Below the pieces are notes generated by a model. It was not told the DNA's origin, made no database searches, and saw nothing but the letters and a program-made list of their open reading frames with translations. Positions 19,447 to 27,275 of a DNA stretch of 64,000 nt are shown one piece after another. Position numbers and translations under genes: made by a program. Positions within the stretch are counted from its first letter, which is position 1. The number at the start of each line of letters is the position of its first letter. The stretch is taken from NCBI GenBank assembly GCA_038210595.1, contig JBBQWN010000007.1, positions 43,621-107,620 of the forward strand. The letters are read 5' to 3'. The DNA comes from Glacieibacterium sp038210595. GTDB lineage: Bacteria; Pseudomonadota; Alphaproteobacteria; Sphingomonadales; Sphingomonadaceae.

Positions 19447-20354
19447 TGCTGCCCTTCGCCCGCGTCGCGGTGATCGGCATGGGCCTGATCGGCTCGTCGC
19501 TGACCCGCGCCATCCGGGCGCACATGCCGACCGTCGCGCTGACCGTCCACGATGCCGACCCCGGCGTTCGCGAGCGGGTCCGCGACCTCGACCTTGCCGA
19601 TGACGTGACGGACACCGCGGGCGCAGCGGTGATCGACGCCGACCTCGTCATCCTGGCGGTGCCGGTGCTGGCGATGATGAAGGTCGCGGCGCAGATCGCC
19701 CCCGACCTGCCCGCCGGCTGCGTCGTCAGCGACACCGGCAGCGTCAAGGCGAGCGTGCTGGCGGACCTGATCGAGGTGCTGCCCGAGGGCGTCGCCGTTA
19801 TCCCTGCCCACCCGGTGGCGGGCACCGAGAATTCCGGCCCCGATGCCGGTTTCGCGACGCTGTTCGAAGGGCGCTGGTGCATCCTGACGCCGCCGGCCGG
19901 GGCGGACGCGCTGGCGGTCGAGCGGGTGCGCGAATTCTGGACCCGCCTCGGCGCGAAGGTCGAGACCATGGACGCCGCGCACCACGACCTTGTGCTGGCG
20001 GTGACCAGCCACCTGCCCCACCTGATCGCCTATTCGATCGTCGGCACCGCGTCCGACCTCGAGGGCGTCACCAAGTCCGAGGTGATCAAATACTCCGCCG
20101 GGGGCTTCCGCGATTTCACGCGGATTGCGGCCAGCGACCCCGTCATGTGGCGCGACGTCTTCCTGTCGAACAAGGACGCGGTGCTGAGCGTGCTCCAGCG
20201 CTTTTCCGAGGACCTGACCGCGCTCCAGCGCGCCATCCGGTGGGGCGACGGCGCGTTTCTGGAGGCACTGTTCACGCGCACCCGCGCGGTTCGCCGCGGC
20301 GTCATCGACGAGGGCCAGGATACCGGCGAGGCGGACTTCGGCCGCAAGCACTGA
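19446..20354 (+). CDS. tyrA: Prephenate/arogenate dehydrogenase
   Basis: 302 residues. N-terminal Rossmann motif VAVIGMGLIGSSL (residues 7-19), VSDTGSVKASV, the HPVAGTENSGP catalytic/substrate stretch, and the C-terminal helical dimer domain (TSHLPHLIAY, GGFRDFTRIAASDPVMWRD). It oxidises prephenate (or arogenate) in tyrosine synthesis. It starts inside the hisC stop (TGATG), so the pair is an operon. No ACT domain is present, which suggests no built-in tyrosine feedback. Confidence 0.93.
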   Translation: MLPFARVAVIGMGLIGSSLTRAIRAHMPTVALTVHDADPGVRERVRDLDLADDVTDTAGAAVIDADLVILAVPVLAMMKVAAQIAPDLPAGCVVSDTGSVKASVLADLIEVLPEGVAVIPAHPVAGTENSGPDAGFATLFEGRWCILTPPAGADALAVERVREFWTRLGAKVETMDAAHHDLVLAVTSHLPHLIAYSIVGTASDLEGVTKSEVIKYSAGGFRDFTRIAASDPVMWRDVFLSNKDAVLSVLQRFSEDLTALQRAIRWGDGAFLEALFTRTRAVRRGVIDEGQDTGEADFGRKH

Positions 20355-20414
20355 CGGTTGACGCTTGCGTAAGCTGCCCGGTAGAGAACGGCCAAAGCCT
20401 CTGGGGAGAGACGA

Positions 20415-20873
20415 ATGCGCGCGACCATGCCGCTCGACGACTATCGCGCGCTGGTGGGCAGCGAGGTCGGGATCTCCGACTGGGTACTGGTCGACCAGGC
20501 GAAGATCAATGCGTTCGCCGAGGTTACCGGCGACCATCAGTTCATCCATGTCGATCCCGTGAAGGCCGCTCAGACGCCGTTCGGGACCACCATCGCGCAC
20601 GGTTACCTGACGCTCAGCCTGTGCTCGGTGTTCGCCTATGGCGCGATGCCGTCGGTGGCGGGCGTCAAGATGGGCGTCAACTACGGCCTCAACAAAGTCC
20701 GCTTCATGGCGCCGGTCAAGTCGGGCAAGCGGGTGCGCGGCCGCTTCACGCTGACCGACGTGACGCAGCGGCCGGATACCGCGTGGCAATCGACCGTCAA
20801 CGTCACCGTCGAGATCGAGGGTGAAACCAAACCGGCCCTTGCGGCCGAATGGCTGACCCTGGTGTACATGTGA
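20415..20873 (+). CDS. MaoC-family (R)-hydratase
   Basis: 152 residues, single hot-dog fold. The hydratase 2 motif is clear: FAEVTGDHQFIHVDP with catalytic Asp and His, then FGTTIAHGYLTLSL. NodN-like members of this size hydrate trans-enoyl-CoAs to R-3-hydroxyacyl-CoA. It heads a three-gene set with a carboxymuconolactone-decarboxylase-family gene (4-bp overlap) and a thiolase, consistent with acyl-CoA breakdown. A weak promoter-like TTGACG (20358-20363) with GTAGAG 17 bp later lies in the 60-bp gap after tyrA. Confidence 0.9.
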   Translation: MRATMPLDDYRALVGSEVGISDWVLVDQAKINAFAEVTGDHQFIHVDPVKAAQTPFGTTIAHGYLTLSLCSVFAYGAMPSVAGVKMGVNYGLNKVRFMAPVKSGKRVRGRFTLTDVTQRPDTAWQSTVNVTVEIEGETKPALAAEWLTLVYM

Positions 20874-21412
20874 GCCGCATCGCCCCGCTCGCGAAACCCT
20901 TTCCGGAGGCGTTCGCCGCCGCGATGGCGCAGACCATGCCGCCGGGCGCGGAGCCGCTGACGCTGTTTACCACCATCGGCAAGAGCCCGCGCGCCTGGGA
21001 GAAGTTCGCCGGCGGCTCGCTGCTCGGGCGCGGGCCGCTCAGCTTGCGCGACCGCGAGATCGTCATCGACCGGACCACCGCCAAGACCGGCTGCGAGTAT
21101 GAGTGGGGCATCCACGTCAATGCCTTCGCGGCGAAGGCGGGGCTGACACCCGAACAGATCGTCTCGACGGTCAAGGGCTGGGCCGACGACGGCAACTGGG
21201 CCCCGAACGAAGCCGCGCTGATCGCCACCGTCGATGCGCTGTTGATGGACCGCAAGCTGACGACGGCCGAGCACGACCGGCTGGCGCAGCACTATGACGA
21301 GGCGCAGCGGCTGGAGATCGTCCAGCTGATCGCCTTCTACCACGGCGTCGCGCTGATCGTCGGCGCGTTCGACATTCCCCTCGAAGCGGGTGCCACCCGC
21401 TTCCCCGACTAA
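20870..21412 (+). CDS. Carboxymuconolactone decarboxylase family protein
   Basis: 180 residues from GTG 20870 (GTGA overlap with the MaoC stop). The CMD core is in RDREIVIDRTTAKTGCEYEWGIHVNAFAAKAGLT, where the usual CxxC redox pair of AhpD-like members is replaced by CEYEW with a single Cys. The family includes decarboxylases and peroxidase-type reductants; without the CxxC it is unlikely to be a disulfide reductase. Its role in the MaoC/thiolase operon is unknown. A small ring-cleavage or decarboxylation step is one possibility. Confidence 0.83.
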   Translation: MSRIAPLAKPFPEAFAAAMAQTMPPGAEPLTLFTTIGKSPRAWEKFAGGSLLGRGPLSLRDREIVIDRTTAKTGCEYEWGIHVNAFAAKAGLTPEQIVSTVKGWADDGNWAPNEAALIATVDALLMDRKLTTAEHDRLAQHYDEAQRLEIVQLIAFYHGVALIVGAFDIPLEAGATRFPD

Positions 21413-21423
21413 GGATCCTTGCC

Positions 21424-22599
21424 ATGCGCGAAGCCGTCATCGTCTCCACCGCCCGCACGCCGATCGGCAAGGCCTATCGCGGCGGCTTCAATGCCACCCA
21501 CCCGGTCGAGCTGGGGTCGCACGCCATGCGCCACGCGGTCCAGCGCGCCGGCATCGACCCGGCCGAGGTCGACGATGTCGTCTGGGGCGCCTCGCTGCTG
21601 CAGGGCGGCCAGTGCCCCAACCTCGCCCGCCTGGTGCTGCTCCGCGCCGGGCTGCCGGTGACGGTGTCGGGCCAGTCGATGGACCGCCAGTGCGGCTCCG
21701 GCCTGATGGCGATCGCGACCGCCGCCAAGCAGGTCATCGTCGACGGCATGAACATTGTCGTCGGCGGCGGCCAGGAATCGATCTCGATGGTGCAGACCGA
21801 CAAGATGCGGGTCGACGCCGACATGGGCCTCGTGGCGCTGCACAAGGACGCCTACATGCCGATGATTGATACCGCCGAAGTGGTGTCGAAGCGTTACGGC
21901 ATCGGCCGTGAGGCCCAGGACGAATACGGCTACCAGTCGCAGATGCGCACCGCCGCCGCCCAGCAGGCCGGCCGCTTCGACGCCGAGATCGTGCCGATGA
22001 CCGCGAAGATGGGCATGATGAACAAGGAGACCAAGGAGGTCACCTTCCACGAGGTCACGGTGTCGAAGGACGAGGGCAACCGGCCCGAGACGACGCTCGC
22101 CGGCCTCAACGGCCTGCAGACGGTTCGACCCGGCGGCACGATCACGGCGGGCAATGCCTCGCAGCTGTCCGACGGCGCGTCGGGCATGGTGATCATGGAA
22201 GCGGCCGAGGCCGCACGCCGCGGGCTGACCCCGCTGGGTGCCTATCGCGGCATGGCGTCGGCGGGCACCGAGCCCGACGAGATGGGCATCGGCCCGGTGT
22301 TCGCGATCCCCAAGCTGCTGCAGCGCAGCGGCCTGAAGATCGATGACATCGGCCTGTGGGAGCTGAACGAGGCGTTCGCGGTGCAGGTCCTGTACTGCCG
22401 CGACAAGCTCGGCATCGACAACGACAAGCTCAACGTCGATGGCGGCGCGATCTCGATCGGCCATCCCTATGGCATGTCAGGTGCCCGGATGGCCGGCCAC
22501 GCCCTGATCGAAGGCAAGCGCCGCGGCGCGAAGTACGTCGTCGTGACGATGTGCGTCGGCGGCGGCCAGGGCGCGGCGGGACTGTTCGAGGTCTACTGA
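21424..22599 (+). CDS. Acetyl-CoA acyltransferase (thiolase)
   Basis: 391 residues. Nucleophile Cys in MDRQCGSGLMAIATA (about residue 90), then GGAISIGHPYGMSGAR (His) and CVGGGQGAAGLFE (Cys). The N-terminal REAVIVSTARTPIGKAYRGGFN and the substrate-loop wording differ from phaA upstream, and fit degradative thiolases acting on longer or branched 3-ketoacyl-CoA. It follows the CMD gene by 11 bp and ends the operon. Confidence 0.93.
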   Translation: MREAVIVSTARTPIGKAYRGGFNATHPVELGSHAMRHAVQRAGIDPAEVDDVVWGASLLQGGQCPNLARLVLLRAGLPVTVSGQSMDRQCGSGLMAIATAAKQVIVDGMNIVVGGGQESISMVQTDKMRVDADMGLVALHKDAYMPMIDTAEVVSKRYGIGREAQDEYGYQSQMRTAAAQQAGRFDAEIVPMTAKMGMMNKETKEVTFHEVTVSKDEGNRPETTLAGLNGLQTVRPGGTITAGNASQLSDGASGMVIMEAAEAARRGLTPLGAYRGMASAGTEPDEMGIGPVFAIPKLLQRSGLKIDDIGLWELNEAFAVQVLYCRDKLGIDNDKLNVDGGAISIGHPYGMSGARMAGHALIEGKRRGAKYVVVTMCVGGGQGAAGLFEVY

Positions 22600-22702
22600 C
22601 CCCGGCGTCGGTGTCCGACCGGCTGACGGCGAGAAAATTCGTGCGGCGCGGCGGGGGATGATCGATACCGCCGCCGTAACGAACGCGAACCGGAGTATCG
22701 CC

Positions 22703-23122
22703 ATGCGCCTTCAGCTGATCGCCGTCGCCGTCCTGCTTGTTACCGCCTCCGCAACCGCGCGCACGGTAGCGGGCCCGCGCGGCGGCACCGCCACCGGTGG
22801 TGTCGTCCAGCAGGGCACCGGCGCCACCGCCTCAGGCAGCGCCGCCGGCGCGGCGGGCGGCACCGCGTCGGGTAGCGCGACGGTCCGCAAGACCCGGACC
22901 GGCTATGCCGGCGAAGGTTCGGCGACCGCGACCGGCCCGCGCGGTCGCGGCGGTACCGCCACCGCATCGGGGACCGCCAGTGACGGCAGCCTCGATGCGG
23001 CCGGCACCGTCACCACCAACGCCGGGCAGACCGGATCGGCGGCGGTCACCGCCGGTGCCGGGCAGGCGACCGTCACCAGCGGCAGCGGCCGGACGAAGAC
23101 GTTCCGCCGCAAACAGCCCTAG
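22703..23122 (+). CDS. Secreted low-complexity Gly/Ala/Thr-rich protein
   Basis: 139 residues from ATG 22703. A signal peptide (MRLQLIAVAVLLVTASATA) is followed by a sequence made almost only of Gly, Ala, Thr, Ser and Arg, with repeated GPRGGTATG / GPRGRGGTATASG units and a basic end (KTFRRKQP). No family was recognised. Such sequences are typical of exported, unfolded or matrix-type proteins. The stop overlaps that of wrbA on the other strand (CTAG). A real signal peptide and repeats that persist at protein level argue that it is coding. Confidence 0.68.
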   Translation: MRLQLIAVAVLLVTASATARTVAGPRGGTATGGVVQQGTGATASGSAAGAAGGTASGSATVRKTRTGYAGEGSATATGPRGRGGTATASGTASDGSLDAAGTVTTNAGQTGSAAVTAGAGQATVTSGSGRTKTFRRKQP

Positions 23123-23718
23123 GCGAACAGCTTCGCCGCGGCCTTGGCGATCAGCTCGCCCTGGTGGCGCGCACCGGCAAGCTCGTTCGCGCTCGGCTGC
23201 CGCGAGCCGTCGCCGCCGGACAGGGTGGTCGCGCCATAGGGCGAGCCGCCCGTCACCTCGTCGAGGGTCATCTGGCCCTGGAAGCTGTACGGCAGGCCGA
23301 CGATGGTCATGCCGAAGTGCATCAGGTTGGTGATGATCGAGAACAGCGTCGTCTCCTGACCGCCGTGCTGGCTGGCGGTCGAGGTGAAGGCACCGCCGAC
23401 CTTGCCGTTCAGCGCGCCCGACATCCACAGCCCGCCCGCCTGGTCGAGGAATGCCGCCATCTGCGACGAGATGCGGCCGAACCGGGTGCCGGTGCCGACG
23501 ATGATCGCGTCGTAGTTGGCGAGATCGGCAATCGCCGCGACCGGGGCCGCCTGGTCGAGCTTGAAGTGCGCGGCGCGGGCGACGGCCTCGGGCGCAGTCT
23601 CGGGCACGCGCTTGATGTCTACGTCGGCACCGGCGGCACGCGCGCCCTCGGCGACGGCATTGGCCATCGTCTCGATGTGGCCGTAGCTGGAATAATAGAG
23701 GACGAGAACCTTGGGCAT
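23119..23718 (-). CDS. wrbA: NAD(P)H:quinone oxidoreductase WrbA
   Basis: 199 residues, flavodoxin-like fold. FMN-binding loops are VLVLYYSSYGHIETMA, GTGTRFGRISSQMAAFLDQ and STASQHGGQETTLFSI, all standard for WrbA. It reduces quinones by two electrons and protects against redox cycling. It is transcribed away from a LysR-type regulator, the usual arrangement for a regulator-target pair. Confidence 0.95.
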   Translation of the reverse strand: MPKVLVLYYSSYGHIETMANAVAEGARAAGADVDIKRVPETAPEAVARAAHFKLDQAAPVAAIADLANYDAIIVGTGTRFGRISSQMAAFLDQAGGLWMSGALNGKVGGAFTSTASQHGGQETTLFSIITNLMHFGMTIVGLPYSFQGQMTLDEVTGGSPYGATTLSGGDGSRQPSANELAGARHQGELIAKAAAKLFA

Positions 23719-23786
23719 GTGACCTACTCCTGAGTGACCACGGCGATATAGGCGCTGGATGTTACACCGGAAATCAGGATAATATC

Positions 23787-23806
23787 GAAACGAACGTTCT
23801 AGTTTC
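23787..23806. promoter_or_regulatory. Inverted repeat in the wrbA/LysR intergenic region, candidate LysR operator
   Basis: GAAAC and GTTTC flank the palindrome GAACGTTC (23792-23799), 13 bp before the regulator start codon. A further GGAAA...TTTCC pair overlaps it. LysR proteins bind interrupted dyads in such divergent regions. The assignment is positional inference. Confidence 0.3.
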
Positions 23807-23819
23807 CTGAAAGCCTGTC

Positions 23820-24710
23820 ATGCGCCAGCCCGGCACGCCGACGCTCGATCAGCTGACCGTGTTCCTCGCGGTGATCGAGGCAGGCGGCCTCGCGCCGGCG
23901 GCCCGGCGGTTGCGGCGCGCGACCTCTGCCGTGAGCTATGCGATCGACGGTCTTGAGGCGCAGCTCGGCCTGACGCTGTTCGAACGAGGCACGACGCGAA
24001 CGCCCAAGCTGACGCAGGCCGGCGCCGCGGTAGCGAGCGAGGCGCGCCGCATCACCGGCGGGGTCGGCGTGCTGCGCGCCAAGGTCGCGGGGCTTCTCGC
24101 GGGGCTGGAGGCTGAGGTCGCGCTGGCGGTCGACGTGATGTGGCCGACGGCGCGGCTGGTCGCAGCGCTGGCGGCGTTCCGGGACCAGTATCCGACCGTG
24201 ACGCTGAAGCTCTATATCGAGGCGCTGGGCGCGATCGGCGCGCGGGTGCGCGCCGGCGATGCGATGTTCGCGATCGCCGGGCCGGTGCAGGCGGACGATG
24301 CCGGCTTCGACCGCATCGACGCGGGCAGCGTCGCGATGCTGCCGGTGGCCGCGCCGGGCCACGCGCTCGCCCAGGGTCCGCAGCCGCCCGGGGCCGGTCG
24401 CGGCCATACGCAGCTGGTCCTCACCGACCGCTCCGCCGAAACCCGCGGGCAGGATTTTGGCGTCGTCGCCGCCGACAGCTGGCGGCTCGCCGACCTTGGC
24501 GCCAAGCACGAACTGCTGCGCGCCGGGCTGGGCTGGGGCAATATGCCGGTCCACATGGTCGCCGCCGACCTTGCCGCCGGGCGGCTGATCGCGCTCGACC
24601 TCGCCGACTGGCGCGGGGCCGACTATCCGATGTCGGTGATCTACCGCACGGAAACGCCGCCGGGGCCTGCCGCGCGATGGCTGATCGAGCGGCTGCTAGC
24701 CCCAGAGTGA
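23820..24710 (+). CDS. LysR-family transcriptional regulator
   Basis: 296 residues. The N-terminal winged helix-turn-helix spans about 8-66 (LDQLTVFLAVIEAGGLAPAARRL, then SAVSYAIDGLEAQLGLTLFER). It is followed by a periplasmic-binding-protein-like effector domain. It lies divergent to wrbA across 101 bp and probably controls it and itself. The inducer is unknown; quinones or oxidants would fit the neighbour. Its 3' end overlaps the dipeptide epimerase gene by 15 bp on the other strand. Confidence 0.92.
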   Translation: MRQPGTPTLDQLTVFLAVIEAGGLAPAARRLRRATSAVSYAIDGLEAQLGLTLFERGTTRTPKLTQAGAAVASEARRITGGVGVLRAKVAGLLAGLEAEVALAVDVMWPTARLVAALAAFRDQYPTVTLKLYIEALGAIGARVRAGDAMFAIAGPVQADDAGFDRIDAGSVAMLPVAAPGHALAQGPQPPGAGRGHTQLVLTDRSAETRGQDFGVVAADSWRLADLGAKHELLRAGLGWGNMPVHMVAADLAAGRLIALDLADWRGADYPMSVIYRTETPPGPAARWLIERLLAPE

Positions 24711-25676
24711 GGGCTCGGGCGGCCACACGTCGGAGCCCTCGAAGCGCAGCCCGCCGGGCCGGTCCTCGATCAGCAGCGGACCGTCGAGATCGGCAAACTC
24801 GCTCTGCATCGCCACCATGAACGCCGGGGCGATCCCGAGCGAGGTCGACAGCATGCAGCCGGTCATCAGACCGAGCCCGCGCTGCTTCGCCGCCTGCGCC
24901 AGCGCCCATGCCTCAGTCAGGCCGCCAGCCTTGTCGAGCTTGATGTTGATGTATCGGTAGCGGCCGATCAGGCTGCCCAGCGTCGCACGGTCGTGGACGC
25001 TCTCATCGGCGCACAGTGGCACCGGCGAGCGGATGCGGTCGAGAAGGTGGTCCTGCCCGGCCGGGACCGGCTGCTCGATCAGCTCGACCCGCAGCGCATC
25101 GAGGCTGTGGGCGAGCCGCTCGATGTCCTGGCCACCCCAGGCCTCGTTGGCGTCGACGATCAGCCGGGCGTCGGGGGCGCCGCGGCGGACGGCGGCAACC
25201 CGCTCGACATCGCCCTCGCCGGAGAGTTTCACCTTGAGCAGTTCGCGCCCCGACGCAGCGCGGGCGGCGGTCTCCATCGCGCCCGGCTCGCCGAGGCTGA
25301 TGGTATAGGCGGTCAGCAGCGGCTGCGGCGTCGGCAGCCCGAGGCTGCGCCACGCCGGCACCCCCGCCTGCTTCGCTTCCAGATCCCACAGCGCCGCGTC
25401 GAGCGCATTGCGCGCTGCGCCGGCGGGCAGCAGCGTCAGCAGGTCGGCCCGCGTCGCGCCCGCCGCCACCGCATCGGCCTGCGCCAGGACGCTGGCGAGC
25501 ACCTTGTCGGCGGTCTCGCCGCGGTAGTAGATTGCGGTGCCCTCGCCCCGCCCGGCGGCAGCGCCGTCGCGGACCTCGGCAATAACGACGTCGACATGGG
25601 TCTTGGCCCCGCGCGCGATGACGAAGCTGCCGCGCACGGCAAAGCGTTCGATGCGGGCGGTGAGCGTGCGGGCCAT
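24696..25676 (-). CDS. dgcA: L-Ala-D/L-Glu (dipeptide) epimerase, enolase superfamily
   Basis: 326 residues. Enolase-superfamily catalytic set: Lys148/Lys150 (LLKVKLSG), Asp175 (IVDANEAW), Glu201 (IEQPVP), Asp224 (CADES) and Lys249 region (IKLDKAGG). The KxK plus DxN pattern and the DES motif fit dipeptide epimerases, which recycle murein peptides. Substrate range in this family varies, so Ala-Glu is likely but not certain. Transcribed alone, with YkvA divergent to it. Confidence 0.88.
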   Translation of the reverse strand: MARTLTARIERFAVRGSFVIARGAKTHVDVVIAEVRDGAAAGRGEGTAIYYRGETADKVLASVLAQADAVAAGATRADLLTLLPAGAARNALDAALWDLEAKQAGVPAWRSLGLPTPQPLLTAYTISLGEPGAMETAARAASGRELLKVKLSGEGDVERVAAVRRGAPDARLIVDANEAWGGQDIERLAHSLDALRVELIEQPVPAGQDHLLDRIRSPVPLCADESVHDRATLGSLIGRYRYINIKLDKAGGLTEAWALAQAAKQRGLGLMTGCMLSTSLGIAPAFMVAMQSEFADLDGPLLIEDRPGGLRFEGSDVWPPEPSLWG

Positions 25677-25724
25677 GCGCGCGGCTGTAGCGGGGCGGGC
25701 CGAGTGCGGCTAGGCTGGGCCGTG

Positions 25725-26105
25725 ATGCTGAAGCGGTTGCGCGATTGGGCCACGGCCCTGGTTCTCGAAGTCCATGCCGTGTGGATCGCGGCGCGCGACC
25801 CGCGGACGCCGTGGGCAACGCGGCTACTCGGCATCGGCATCGCCGGCTATGCGCTGTCGCCGATCGACCTGATCCCGGATTTCGTGCCGGTGCTCGGCCT
25901 GCTCGACGACCTGCTGATCGTGCCCGCCGGCCTGTGGCTGTTCGTCCGGCTGGTGCCCGGACCGGTGATGGCGGAGGCGCGGCTGGCGGCGGCGCGGGCG
26001 GAGCGCAATCCGCGCAGCCATGTCGCGGCGGCGCTGATCGTCGTGCTGTGGATCGGCATCGCGCTGGCACTGGCGTGGCAATTTGCGGGGTTCAGCACAT
26101 GGTAG
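25725..26105 (+). CDS. YkvA family (DUF1232) membrane protein
   Basis: 126 residues. The DUF1232 core GYALSPIDLIPDFVPVLGLLDDLLIVPAGLWLF is complete, giving two hydrophobic segments, followed by a basic loop and a C-terminal membrane helix (AALIVVLWIGIALALAW). Function unknown for the family. A GTG at 25722 is an alternative start. It overlaps the next small gene by 7 bp. Confidence 0.86.
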   Translation: MLKRLRDWATALVLEVHAVWIAARDPRTPWATRLLGIGIAGYALSPIDLIPDFVPVLGLLDDLLIVPAGLWLFVRLVPGPVMAEARLAAARAERNPRSHVAAALIVVLWIGIALALAWQFAGFSTW

Positions 26106-26416
26106 ACGAACCCGACGACGACGAGGAGGAGGTCGGCCTCGACCCGGTCGTCACGGTGGCGCGGATCACGGCGATCGAAATGATGGTCGGCCAGATGATG
26201 ATCACGCAGCTGCGCATCCTTGACCGGCTGAAGCAGATCGAGCTGACGCCCGCCTATATCCGCGAGCTGGCGGAGGCCTATTCGGCCAAGGTCGACGAAT
26301 CGACGATCATCGAATCGTCGAGCGCGGTGGTGAACTACGAGTTCAAGCTGAACGTCATCCACCACCTCGAGCGCTTTTTCGACGAGATGATCGCCCACCT
26401 CGAAGCCAACCCCTAG
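26099..26416 (+). CDS. Small acidic helical protein, unknown
   Basis: 105 residues. A strongly acidic start (VDEPDDDEEEVGLDP) is followed by a helical body with the stretch AIEMMVGQMMITQLRILDRL and a C-terminal NVIHHLERFFDEMIAHLEANP. No family recognised. The ATG overlaps the end of the YkvA frame (26099-26105), so it is co-translated with it. It ends 4 bp before the tRNA-Cys gene on the other strand. Confidence 0.65.
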   Translation: MVDEPDDDEEEVGLDPVVTVARITAIEMMVGQMMITQLRILDRLKQIELTPAYIRELAEAYSAKVDESTIIESSSAVVNYEFKLNVIHHLERFFDEMIAHLEANP

Positions 26417-26420
26417 AGGC

Positions 26421-26494
26421 TGGAGGCCCGACCGGGAATCGAACCCGGGTGCACGGATTTGCAGTCCGTTACGTCACCACTCCGCCATCGGGCC
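26421..26494 (-). tRNA. tRNA-Cys (anticodon GCA)
   Basis: The acceptor stem GGCCCGA pairs with TCGGGCC. Discriminator U and encoded CCA (TCCA) follow; U73 is a cysteine identity element. The anticodon loop reads CTGCAAA with GCA, and the T-arm is CCGGG-TTCGATT-CCCGG. The fold is complete on the minus strand. Confidence 0.97.
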
Positions 26495-26631
26495 CCGATG
26501 AGCGAGGGGTGCGTCTAGCAATGCCGCTTGGCGACCGCAACCGCGCTGCGCTAAGGCATTCCATACGCGACCGGTTGCGCGGCACGTGTATTAGTCCTAC
26601 AGGACAGTTGAACGAAACGCCGGGATTCCGC

Positions 26632-27261
26632 TTGATCGACTATGCCACCCTCCGCGCCACGATGGTCGCGAGCCAGCTGCGTACCGTCGGGGTCAATGAC
26701 CCGGCGGTCGTCGCGGCGATGACGGCGGTGCCGCGCGAGCGGTTCGTACCGGCGGGCCGCGAATCGCTGGCCTATGCCGATGCGGCCGTGCCGCTGGGCG
26801 GCGGCCGCTACCTGACCGAGCCGCTGGTCACCGGGCTGCTGCTCACCCATTCACGCATCGAGCCGCACCACCGGGTGCTCGTCATTGGCTCCGGTTACGC
26901 CGCCGCGGTCATCGCCCGGCTGACCGATCACGTCGTCGCGGTCGAAAGCGATGCGGGTCTTGCCGCGCAGGCGCGCGCGCAGGGCGTCACCATCACTGAG
27001 CGGCCGCTGACCGAGGGTGCCCCGGACAGCGCACCCTACGACCTGATCTTCCTCGACGGCGCGGTCGAGGAAGTGCCGGAGGCGCTCGCGGCGCAACTCG
27101 GGCCGCGCGGCCGTGCCGCCGCCGTGGTCCGTACGCCCGGCAGTCCCGGACGCGCTACCGTAGGGCGTATCGTCGGCGGCACTATTGTCGGCGACGGCTT
27201 CATCGAAGTGCCGGCGGCCTTGCTGCCCGGCTTTGCACGCGCGCCGGAATTCACGTTCTGA
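26632..27261 (+). CDS. Protein-L-isoaspartate O-methyltransferase-like protein with degenerate SAM motif
   Basis: 209 residues from a TTG at 26632 (a TTG at 26608 is also possible). The PIMT N-terminus is clear: MVASQLRTVGVNDPAVVAAMTAVPRERFVP, then LGGGRYLTEPLVTGLLL. Motif I, normally VLEIGTGSGY, reads VLVIGSGYAAAV and lacks two residues of the SAM loop. The protein may therefore bind SAM poorly or not at all. In alphaproteobacteria a PIMT-like gene precedes tolC, as here (15-bp gap), so the relationship is conserved even if repair of isoaspartate is not its job. Confidence 0.8.
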   Translation: MIDYATLRATMVASQLRTVGVNDPAVVAAMTAVPRERFVPAGRESLAYADAAVPLGGGRYLTEPLVTGLLLTHSRIEPHHRVLVIGSGYAAAVIARLTDHVVAVESDAGLAAQARAQGVTITERPLTEGAPDSAPYDLIFLDGAVEEVPEALAAQLGPRGRAAAVVRTPGSPGRATVGRIVGGTIVGDGFIEVPAALLPGFARAPEFTF

Positions 27262-27275
27262 GCGCCGGGGGAACC

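Noticed and set aside
22703..23122. Tandem DNA repeat or CRISPR-like array
   Set aside because: The repetition is at the protein level (Gly/Thr units) with varied codons; there are no evenly spaced identical DNA repeats.
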